Source of the DNA: Terriglobia bacterium
GTDB lineage: Bacteria > Acidobacteriota > Terriglobia > UBA7540
Direction: 5' to 3'
Assembly (NCBI GenBank): GCA_030037755.1
Contig: JASHQD010000211.1
Location: 1 to 42,036, forward strand
Length of the DNA stretch: 42,036 bases
A model generated the notes under the pieces. That model was given only the letters and a program-made list of their open reading frames with translations. It was not told the DNA's origin and did no database searches. The position numbers were made by a program, and so were the translations under genes. Shown in pieces: positions 34,934 to 42,036 of this stretch (positions are counted from its first letter, which is position 1; each line of letters begins with the position of its first letter).

Positions 34934-35905
34934 ATGGTCAAGCGTCTCCGTCGGGCGATCGCCGCATTCCGCGCCGGATTCCGGAGCAGCATGGCTGAAT
35001 CGCGCACCACCGAGCGTTCTCTTCGGGAGAGAGACCGGCGGCGCACGTTTCAGACCGGCCCCGTTCCCTTCCTGCTGCAGACGGTTGGCTTACTATGCTT
35101 CGGCGCATCGGTGTGGCTGTGGATCGAGTTCGGTGCAGTTTGGGGCATCGCGGCCCTGGCTCTGTACCTCGGTTTTCTGTGGGTCGCGATGCGGGTGGCA
35201 AACCGCATTCAGCGCAAGAAGCAGGCTGCGCGCAACGCGACGGCATCGGCAATTGTCGGTCGACTCCGGAACGGCGAGAAAGTCCCCTTCTCGTTGTTCC
35301 TGCGCTCGTTCTCTTCGTCAGGAAAACTCGGCAGGCTGATCTCGGAACCAGGCAAGGAAGATCTTTTCAGCTCCGATCTCGAAACCACCCTCGCGAGAGC
35401 CCTCGAACCTGATCACCCTCTCATCGGAATCGGAATTCGCGGCGAAGTCAGCGGCTCCGGCAAAATCACCCCAACGGATGAGGAATGGAAAAAGGACTTT
35501 GAGCTTCTGGCCCGCAACGCTCACCTGGTGTTCGCGGTGCCCGGTCTCGGTATCAGTTTACGATGGGAATTCCAGTGGCTGACCACAGAAGGGATGATTC
35601 CGAAATGTGTGTTCATTATGCCCGCCACTCAAAGAAAGAGCCGCGAGCCGGAATGGCGCGCAGTTCAGGACGCGTGGCGAGACCAGGGATGGCAGCTCCC
35701 CGCGTTTGACCCAAGCGGCTGTCTTTTTCGCATCCTCTCCAACGGCGCCTGCAAACGCCTCTGCTCTTTCAAAAAATTACAGGAAGCCGACGTCGATCTC
35801 CTTCTTTGGACCGTATCGGTCGACCAGACTCTGAAAGACACGGATCGCATGCAGGAGGAGATGCGGGAGAGATTCCGCCAGGTCTTCGGCCGTGAACCCA
35901 AGTAG
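34934..35905 (+). CDS. membrane-anchored protein with cytosolic Rossmann-like (possibly TIR/SLOG-like) domain
   Basis: two predicted TM segments; FSLFLRSFSSSGKL...ETTLARALEPDHPLIGIGIRGE...DEEWKKDFELLARNAHLVFAVPGLGISLRWEFQWL. Confidence 0.6.
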   Translation: MVKRLRRAIAAFRAGFRSSMAESRTTERSLRERDRRRTFQTGPVPFLLQTVGLLCFGASVWLWIEFGAVWGIAALALYLGFLWVAMRVANRIQRKKQAARNATASAIVGRLRNGEKVPFSLFLRSFSSSGKLGRLISEPGKEDLFSSDLETTLARALEPDHPLIGIGIRGEVSGSGKITPTDEEWKKDFELLARNAHLVFAVPGLGISLRWEFQWLTTEGMIPKCVFIMPATQRKSREPEWRAVQDAWRDQGWQLPAFDPSGCLFRILSNGACKRLCSFKKLQEADVDLLLWTVSVDQTLKDTDRMQEEMRERFRQVFGREPK

Positions 35906-36191
35906 TGGGCTGGTCCCAGCTCTTTGGTTGCAACTACCCCCGGCCCATCCCTTTCAAGGAGGGGAGTTCTTGGTTCCTCTATCGTAAGATTCTGCCCTTT
36001 TCTGGCAGGATATTTTGGCCACTTCGGTTTGGACCTTTGTTCATACGGTTCGGAAGTCTCCACCTGCTGACTGTTGACTGTCGACGTGGCCTCTTTGGTT
36101 CCGGCTCTGCCGGGCTAGGTGGGAATGCGATCAAGCCGCACTACGGCTGTCGAGTCTGCGATTCGCTCGTGCGGGGGGAATAAGGCTCCAA

Positions 36192-36221
36192 CCGGACCAC
36201 CTTGCCCAAACGGTGGTCCGG
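36192..36221. terminator. strong hairpin between convergent genes
   Basis: CCGGACCACC ttgcccaaac GGTGGTCCGG; no T-tract. Confidence 0.5.
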
Positions 36222-36264
36222 CTGGCGGGATCATGAGCCGGGAGCGAGCTCCCGGCCATGGGGT

Positions 36265-37056
36265 TTACTGCTGAGGCTGGGCGGCCGGTTGGGATTCCGT
36301 GCCCCAGACCGGCTTGGCGTTACGGTTCTGCTGCCAGCACTGCTCGTTGTGGTCGGTGCAGACCGGACGGTCCTTGCCGTAAGAGATGGTGCTGATGTTA
36401 TCGCCGGAAATTCCCGAATCGGTCAGGAACTTCTTGGCGGCATCGGCACGGCGCTGACCCAGACCGAGGTTGTATTCCTCGCTGCCACGCTCGTCGCAAT
36501 TGCCCTCGAACGTGAACTTGATATCCGGGTGCTGCTTCAAGAAGTCGGCATCGGACTGCAGCGCGGTCTGCGCGTCAGGCCGGATGTCGGACTTATCGAA
36601 GTCAAAGTACGCCGTCTTCATATTCTGGTTGAACAGGTCCTGCTCGGACGGTCCCGGCGGCGGCGGTGGCGGTGGCGGCGGCGGCGGCGGCGCAGTTACC
36701 GTGACGCGAGCCGTGCAGCTCTGGTTGCCTCCAGGTCCGGTGGCTGTCAAGGTGTAAGTCGTGGAATCATCCGGTGTAACCGATTGCGTGCCGGAAGCCT
36801 GAACCTTTCCGCCACCTGGCTCAAGATCCAGATCCGTGGCGTTTTGCGACGACCAATTGAGGGTCGCGGATTGCCCCTTCTCGATTGTCGTGGGCTCGGC
36901 CGTCAACGTGCACACCGGCGCTGCTGGGGGCGGCGGCGGCGGCGGCGGTGGCGGCGGCGCGACCACCTTCTTTTGCTGATGACAGGCGCCTAAGAGAAGA
37001 AGCAATCCCAGGACGCTAACGAGAAGCTCAACACTGCGTTTCCTCTCTCCCATCAT
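36265..37056 (-). CDS. pal: peptidoglycan-associated lipoprotein (Pal/OmpA domain) with Ig-like insert and polyproline linkers
   Basis: lipobox LLLLLGACH; TAYFDFDKSDIRPDAQTAL; FEGNCDERGSEEYNLGLGQRRADAAKKFL; AAGGAGG upstream of start 37056. Confidence 0.93.
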   Translation of the reverse strand: MMGERKRSVELLVSVLGLLLLLGACHQQKKVVAPPPPPPPPPPPAAPVCTLTAEPTTIEKGQSATLNWSSQNATDLDLEPGGGKVQASGTQSVTPDDSTTYTLTATGPGGNQSCTARVTVTAPPPPPPPPPPPPGPSEQDLFNQNMKTAYFDFDKSDIRPDAQTALQSDADFLKQHPDIKFTFEGNCDERGSEEYNLGLGQRRADAAKKFLTDSGISGDNISTISYGKDRPVCTDHNEQCWQQNRNAKPVWGTESQPAAQPQQ

Positions 37057-37271
37057 GATCCTCCTTAGCGGTAAACCACTTTGTCGCGATCCCGTGGGTC
37101 TTTCAAGCCTTTCCAGTCTTTTGGGGCGGCCTATCGCCTGACCGCCAGCCTCATTGCCCAACCATCAAGGATAAATATCTTATCACCAAGCTCGCAGTGG
37201 TGACAACCATATGATTCTCAAGGAGGCGTGTAGGAATTCAACGTAATATTCGATCCTCGCACGTCACGGCG

Positions 37272-38648
37272 CTAATTCGACCAATTCGGGTTCCAATTCT
37301 CCCCGTCGGTGGTCAGTTGTTTAGGATTGGTTCCGTTGGCCAGCATCATCCAGATCTGGCGGGAGCCCGCGCGCGTGGATTCGAATACCAGGTGGCGTCC
37401 GTCGGGCGACCATGTGGGATGCTCGTTGCGGCCAGCGTCATGGGTGAGTTGGGTGATCTGGCCCGATGCGATGTCAATCAGGTACGCGTCGAAGGTCCCG
37501 GTCTCCGATACCCGCCACTCGAATGCCATGAACTGGCCGTCGGGCGACCAGGCAGGCTCGCTGGCTTCACCACCGCCGCTGATCAGCCGGCGAAGATTCG
37601 ATCCATCCGCGTTCATGATGTAGATCTGAGGCGAGCCGCTCCGGTCCGAGACGAAGGCGATCTCGTTGCCCGTCTTGGGGTTCCAGACCGGCGAAATGTC
37701 CACGCTGGGACTGAAAGTCAGCCTCTGGAGCCCGGAACCGTCCGCATTGGACACGTAGATCTCCGGGTCACCGCTCAGGCTGGAACAGAAAGCGATCTTT
37801 TTTCCGTCCGGAGACCAGGCGGGCGTCACATTGAGGCCGGGGTACTTGGGGAACGGAAGTAAATGATGGCTCAACATGGAGTAAATCAGGATTTCGGGAT
37901 TGCCGCTGACATAACTCGTGAAGGCCAGTTTGTTGTTATCGGGCGACCAGCGCGGGGTCAGGCTCAGCGAACCGTAGCTGGTGATGGGATGCTGATTGAA
38001 ACCGTCGTAGTCCATGACGTAGATCTCCATGTGGCCGGTGCGTTTGCTCACGAAGGCGATCTTGGTAAGGGCGATGCCCGGAAGTCCGCCGCCCAGAGCC
38101 TTTACGATTTCGTTGGCGAACGTGTGAGCGACCTGGCGCGTCGAGATCTCGTCGAGCGAGGCGACGTAGCGCTTGGCGAGAACACTGGGACTGCCCGGGT
38201 TCTTTACGTCAAACAGATAGGCCGTAACGACCAGATTCGAATTCAAGATCTCAGTCTTGCCGAAAGCCAGCATCTGGGTGGAAACAGGCGGGTTGCCCCA
38301 CTGATCGAAGGCGACGTCGGCGGGCGCTATGGGAGACTTCAATGGATAAAAGCTGCGGCTGACGAGATCGAAAATGCCCGCATTGTCGAGATCGTTCCAG
38401 AGAACGGAGTTGAACTCCTGGGTCAGACTGGTCAATCTCGCATCTGTGGATTGCCCCGGGAATTCCGTAACGGCCATCCTGATGCGGGGAGCGCCGTTCG
38501 ATGTGCCCACCGTGATCTGTTGGGCGCTCGTGCGCGACGAGGTCAGGACGGGGCCGGCAAAGATCGCCGAGGCCGCCCCGAGCAGGACGGCCAATGCCGT
38601 CCTGGTGAGCCGCGCAGAGCGGAAGGTTGCAGAAGTAGAACTTTTCAT
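37272..38648 (-). CDS. tolB: Tol-Pal system protein TolB
   Basis: repeated beta-propeller motifs WSPDGKKIAF, IYVMDYDGFNQHPIT; upstream AAGGAG. Confidence 0.94.
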   Translation of the reverse strand: MKSSTSATFRSARLTRTALAVLLGAASAIFAGPVLTSSRTSAQQITVGTSNGAPRIRMAVTEFPGQSTDARLTSLTQEFNSVLWNDLDNAGIFDLVSRSFYPLKSPIAPADVAFDQWGNPPVSTQMLAFGKTEILNSNLVVTAYLFDVKNPGSPSVLAKRYVASLDEISTRQVAHTFANEIVKALGGGLPGIALTKIAFVSKRTGHMEIYVMDYDGFNQHPITSYGSLSLTPRWSPDNNKLAFTSYVSGNPEILIYSMLSHHLLPFPKYPGLNVTPAWSPDGKKIAFCSSLSGDPEIYVSNADGSGLQRLTFSPSVDISPVWNPKTGNEIAFVSDRSGSPQIYIMNADGSNLRRLISGGGEASEPAWSPDGQFMAFEWRVSETGTFDAYLIDIASGQITQLTHDAGRNEHPTWSPDGRHLVFESTRAGSRQIWMMLANGTNPKQLTTDGENWNPNWSN

Positions 38649-38695
38649 AGCTGCCACATGTCTCCTTACCTTGATTGCGAGTTCCACATGCGCTG

Positions 38696-39493
38696 TTAGC
38701 GATGAAAATCGAAATAGAAGCTGACTGAGACGCTGCTGCCCGAGTAGTCTGATGGCAGTTGGCCTAGAGGGTTCGAGGCTTCCACGGCGCGCATGGCCGA
38801 ATTATCGACCTCCGGGATGCCGCTCGACTGCGCCAGGCGGATGTTCGTAACGGTTCCGTCGCGTTGGATGCTGAAATTCACATAGACGCGCGGGGCCGAC
38901 ATCAGGGTGGGACTGATGGTCGAAAGCAGCCAGTTGCTGCTTACCCGGCTGCGCACCGCTGCCACGTACCAGCCGTATCGGCTGCCGAAATCGCCTTCGC
39001 CAAAGGAGATGCCCGCGTCGCCGGCGGCGGTCTGCGCCTGGTTATAAGACATCGCGGGCTGCCCGTTCTCACCGTACGGAACGGCATTCGGCGGCGGAGT
39101 GAGCTGCTGCTTCTGGATCCGGGTATTGATCCGCTTCGACTCCTCCGGCTTGACCTCATCCTTGAACTTCGGAATCTCCACGGTCTGCTCGGGCGGCAGA
39201 GGGACGATGGGCTGGCTCTGGTAAAGACCCGGGTTCTCGTTGGCAACCGTGTTGGGAGTAACCTGCAGCGGAGCGGGAAGCGGAACGCCGGGCAGCGCGC
39301 TGACGGCGTGGACGCGAGCGGTGGAGCCTTTTTCCCAGGCGTTGCCCCACGAGCCCTGTCCGAACCGGAGAAGGCCCCAGGTAAGCATCAGTACCGACAT
39401 GACAGCGTGCAGGCCAATGGAGATCAGCAAAGGCCCGCGCAGGCTCTCACGGCCTTCGGTCGGCAGGGCGTATGGAAAACTTTGGGTACTCAT
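38696..39493 (-). CDS. TonB/TolA C-terminal energy transducer
   Basis: single TM N-term, Pro-rich middle, C-term VYVNFSIQRDGTVTNIRLAQSSGIPEVDNSAMRAVEASNPLGQLP; position between tolB and tolR. Confidence 0.85.
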   Translation of the reverse strand: MSTQSFPYALPTEGRESLRGPLLISIGLHAVMSVLMLTWGLLRFGQGSWGNAWEKGSTARVHAVSALPGVPLPAPLQVTPNTVANENPGLYQSQPIVPLPPEQTVEIPKFKDEVKPEESKRINTRIQKQQLTPPPNAVPYGENGQPAMSYNQAQTAAGDAGISFGEGDFGSRYGWYVAAVRSRVSSNWLLSTISPTLMSAPRVYVNFSIQRDGTVTNIRLAQSSGIPEVDNSAMRAVEASNPLGQLPSDYSGSSVSVSFYFDFHR

Positions 39494-39530
39494 GAGAGGC
39501 TTCGGCCCCGGATCGCCGCTCCTGAGGCCA

Positions 39531-39953
39531 TCAACTGCCCTTGGTCGAAATCGGCTGCGTCACCACGTTGATGTCGGTAATGTTGGCCTGTTCCAGGACG
39601 TCAAACACGCGCGCGATGGTCCCGAAGGGGACGGCTTCATCGGCCCGGATGAAAACCGGAGCGCCACGAGTTCCCTGGAGCCGCTGGGCGACGGTCTCGG
39701 CCAGCAGGTTGATGTTCACGGGATCGTTGCCGACGTAGAGCGTCTGCTTCTTATCAATCGTGATCACGACCTTCTGGATAGCGACGGTCTTGACCGTGTG
39801 GGTCTTCGGCAGATCCACCTCGATGCCGGATTCGAGAATGGGCGCGGTCACCATGAAGATGATCAGGAGCACCAGCATGACGTCAACGAAGGGCGTCACG
39901 TTGATGTCCGACAGCGAGGTGCGAGTGCGGCCGCTGGGTGTGGTGAATGCCAT
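39531..39953 (-). CDS. tolR: ExbD/TolR family protein
   Basis: LSDINVTPFVDVMLVLLIIFMVTAPIL. Confidence 0.94.
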   Translation of the reverse strand: MAFTTPSGRTRTSLSDINVTPFVDVMLVLLIIFMVTAPILESGIEVDLPKTHTVKTVAIQKVVITIDKKQTLYVGNDPVNINLLAETVAQRLQGTRGAPVFIRADEAVPFGTIARVFDVLEQANITDINVVTQPISTKGS

Positions 39954-39959
39954 GTCGCA

Positions 39960-40035
39960 AAACTCGAAAAGCGAAGCTCGAAATTCGAAACTCGAAGGCT
40001 CCTTACGAGTTTCGATCTTCGATTTTCGACTTTCG
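39960..40035. repeat. short-word imperfect repeat (CGAAA/TTTCG family), inverted halves
   Basis: AAACTCGAAAAGCGAAGCTCGAAATTCGAAACTCGAA ... ACGAGTTTCGATCTTCGATTTTCGACTTTCG. Confidence 0.75.
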
Positions 40036-40046
40036 TCCTCCCCACA

Positions 40047-40736
40047 TTACTTAAAATTCCTCTCGGTCATATTCAAAAACTCCAGCGAAAAGTCGTCCAT
40101 CAAGGTCCCGAACTCCTTGATCCGCTGCAGGAAATAGTTGTAAGCGATTACCGCAGGAATGGCGGCAAAAAGGCCCGCAGCCGTGGTAATCAGCGCCTCG
40201 GAAATACCCGGCGCCACGCTGTGCAGCGATGCCGTGGTGGCGTTGGCCAAGCCGTGGAATGCGTCGATGATTCCCCACACGGTGCCGAACAATCCGATAA
40301 AGGGAGTGATGCCGCCCGTCGTCGCCAAAAAGCTGAGCCATTGCTCGCGTCGCGTCAGTTCGGCGGAGGCCGCGATTTGCAAGGCGCGCTCGACCGACTC
40401 GATGCTGCGGATCCGCGGCTTGCCCGGATTCTCGCTGTAATAGACCTGGCCTTCAATCTCGCGGTAGCCGCTCAGGAAAACGTCCGTCAGCGGGCTGTCT
40501 TTGTATGCATCGGCGGATGACTTGATCTCGGAGAGTTTCTTGCTTTCCCGGAAAACGCGCAAGAATTCTCCCGAAGCGCGGCGGGCGCGCTTGAAACTGC
40601 TGTATTTTTTCAGGATGACGGCCCAGGAAATAACCGAGAAAATGAGAAGAATCAGCAGGACGATCTGCGCGACCAACCCGGTATTGGCCAGCAACTGCCC
40701 AACTTCATTTTGAAACAATAGCAGTGCGGCGTTCAA
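40047..40736 (-). CDS. tolQ: ExbB/TolQ family protein
   Basis: FLATTGGITPFIGLFGTVWGIIDAF; APGISEALITTAAGLFAAIPAVIAYN. Confidence 0.94.
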   Translation of the reverse strand: MNAALLLFQNEVGQLLANTGLVAQIVLLILLIFSVISWAVILKKYSSFKRARRASGEFLRVFRESKKLSEIKSSADAYKDSPLTDVFLSGYREIEGQVYYSENPGKPRIRSIESVERALQIAASAELTRREQWLSFLATTGGITPFIGLFGTVWGIIDAFHGLANATTASLHSVAPGISEALITTAAGLFAAIPAVIAYNYFLQRIKEFGTLMDDFSLEFLNMTERNFK

Positions 40737-40811
40737 CCAAATGCCTCCTTCGAACGAGTTCCTGCACGGTGCGGCGAGTCATAAACTCAACCTATCATAC
40801 ATTGATGCACC

Positions 40812-40827
40812 AACGGAACGTTCCGTT
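40812..40827. promoter_or_regulatory. perfect 16-bp palindrome upstream of tolQ, candidate operator
   Basis: AACGGAACGTTCCGTT, ~75 bp upstream of tolQ ATG. Confidence 0.4.
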
Positions 40828-40907
40828 TAGGTGAGATGTGCGGGATCGCCGGAGTGGCTGCGCTTGGTTGGGCTCTCTTTTCAAAAGGCTGATCTCCGGC
40901 ACGCGCG

Positions 40908-41741
40908 CTAGAGCGCCAATCCGGACAAGCGCAAGAAGTTCTCTGCCAATTGCCGGCCCATATCTTCTTCATTCCTGCCGTGCAAGGCCGCGAGTTGGCG
41001 CGTGGTCTCGCGCACAAACGCGGGTTCGTTGCGGCGCCCGCGGTAGGGCAGTGGCGCCAGATACGGGCAGTCGGTTTCGGCGAGCAACCGGTCCGCAGGC
41101 AGGGCGCGTGCCACCGCGCGCAACTCCTCGGATTTCTTGTAAGTCAGGTTACCCGCAAATGATACGTAGAACCCAAGTCCGATCAGGTCCAGAGCGTCGT
41201 CGACAGTCCCAGTGAAGCAGTGCAGGATGCCGCTGGGGCCCGCAGGCGCGAATTGGTCACGGAACGGTTGGACCGGTGTTTGCTCCGCGCCTCTCGGGAC
41301 CGCGCCAGACTGCTCGTGAAGAATGCGCCGCAGATCGCTCCACGCATCGCGGCAATGGATGATGATCGGGCGTCGAAGCTCGCGAGCGATCTCAATCTGC
41401 TTTGTGAAAACGTGCGCCTGTACGTCGCGAGGATAGTCGTAGAAGTAATCGAGCCCGATCTCTCCGACGGCCAGGAACTTCGGATCCGCGGCCAGCAGGG
41501 GAAGAGTTTCAAAGTGCTCGTGCAGCGCATGCGACGACTGGTGTGGATCGATTCCCGCGGCCCAGTAAATGCCGTCATGGCGCTTTGCCAGATCGCGCGA
41601 ACGCTCCACGCTTTCCGGCTTCGCCAGGTCCGCAATCAGCAGGATGTAACGAAGGCCGGCGTCATGAGCGCGCGCGATCACGGCGTCGCGGTCGGCATCG
41701 AAATCGACGGCGTCGAGATGGGCGTGCGAGTCGATATACAT
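40908..41741 (-). CDS. tatD: TatD family hydrolase
   Basis: MYIDSHAHLDAVDFDADRD; GEIGLDYFYDY; RPIIIHCRDAW; LLAETDCPYLAPLPYRGRRNEPAFV. Confidence 0.95.
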   Translation of the reverse strand: MYIDSHAHLDAVDFDADRDAVIARAHDAGLRYILLIADLAKPESVERSRDLAKRHDGIYWAAGIDPHQSSHALHEHFETLPLLAADPKFLAVGEIGLDYFYDYPRDVQAHVFTKQIEIARELRRPIIIHCRDAWSDLRRILHEQSGAVPRGAEQTPVQPFRDQFAPAGPSGILHCFTGTVDDALDLIGLGFYVSFAGNLTYKKSEELRAVARALPADRLLAETDCPYLAPLPYRGRRNEPAFVRETTRQLAALHGRNEEDMGRQLAENFLRLSGLAL

Positions 41742-41849
41742 GCTCAGGTTCGTTCTTTTACTTGAGATATAACTGGGCGCAGCAAGGCTTGCACTCGAAA
41801 AAGCACTCGCGGGAAAGATACTGAACTCTGACCTCGGCGGCTTTGTCTT

Positions 41850-42036
41850 TCAGCTCGTGCGTTCGCACAGCATCACGCGCTCTTCCTGATCGATCTCGTT
41901 CAAGCGGACTTCGATCACTTCGATGTTGGACGTCTGGACGTGCCGTCCGACGTAGTCAGCCTGGATGGGCAGCTCGCGATGCCCGCGGTCAATCAGGACG
42001 CAGAGCTCCACGCGGCCGGGGCGGCCTTCGTCGACA
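41850..42036 (-). CDS. pyrR: bifunctional PyrR (pyr operon regulator / UPRT), C-terminal part, cut by window edge
   Basis: translation [61 protein letters not shown]. Confidence 0.9.
   Translation of the reverse strand, partial: VDEGRPGRVELCVLIDRGHRELPIQADYVGRHVQTSNIEVIEVRLNEIDQEERVMLCERTS

Overview
The window is a GC-rich bacterial chromosomal segment. Gene content suggests Acidobacteria or a relative, but this is inference only. It carries mostly housekeeping and metabolic genes: multicopper oxidase, TPP-dependent 2-oxoacid decarboxylase, FG-GAP/ASPIC protein, HAD phosphatase, add, S1/P1-like nuclease, APC permease, UvrD/PcrA, AmrS-like radical SAM, rsmB-fmt-def-aroC, metallophosphoesterase, 2-hydroxyacid dehydrogenase, msrA, comEC, pcm, EF-P-like, GT2, GH29, pal-tolB-tolA/tonB-tolR-tolQ, tatD and partial pyrR. 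The standout region is ~28.5-31.3 kb: a dense one-strand array of 21 hand-folded tRNAs plus one 5'-truncated tRNA, with an HNH endonuclease ORF between the last two tRNAs. Many of these tRNAs are structurally odd: a long-variable-arm tRNA with anticodon UAU, an Ile(GAU)-like tRNA with C33, G8/G14 replacing U8/A14 in three tRNAs, repeated G1.U72 pairs, and a Val tRNA lacking the TTC/GG motifs. A ~41/42-bp tandem repeat built from an interspersed REP-like sequence splits the array. Several REP-like families, and copies of the rsmB 3' end coupled to one of them, occur elsewhere. All folds and calls were made by eye; no searches were run.
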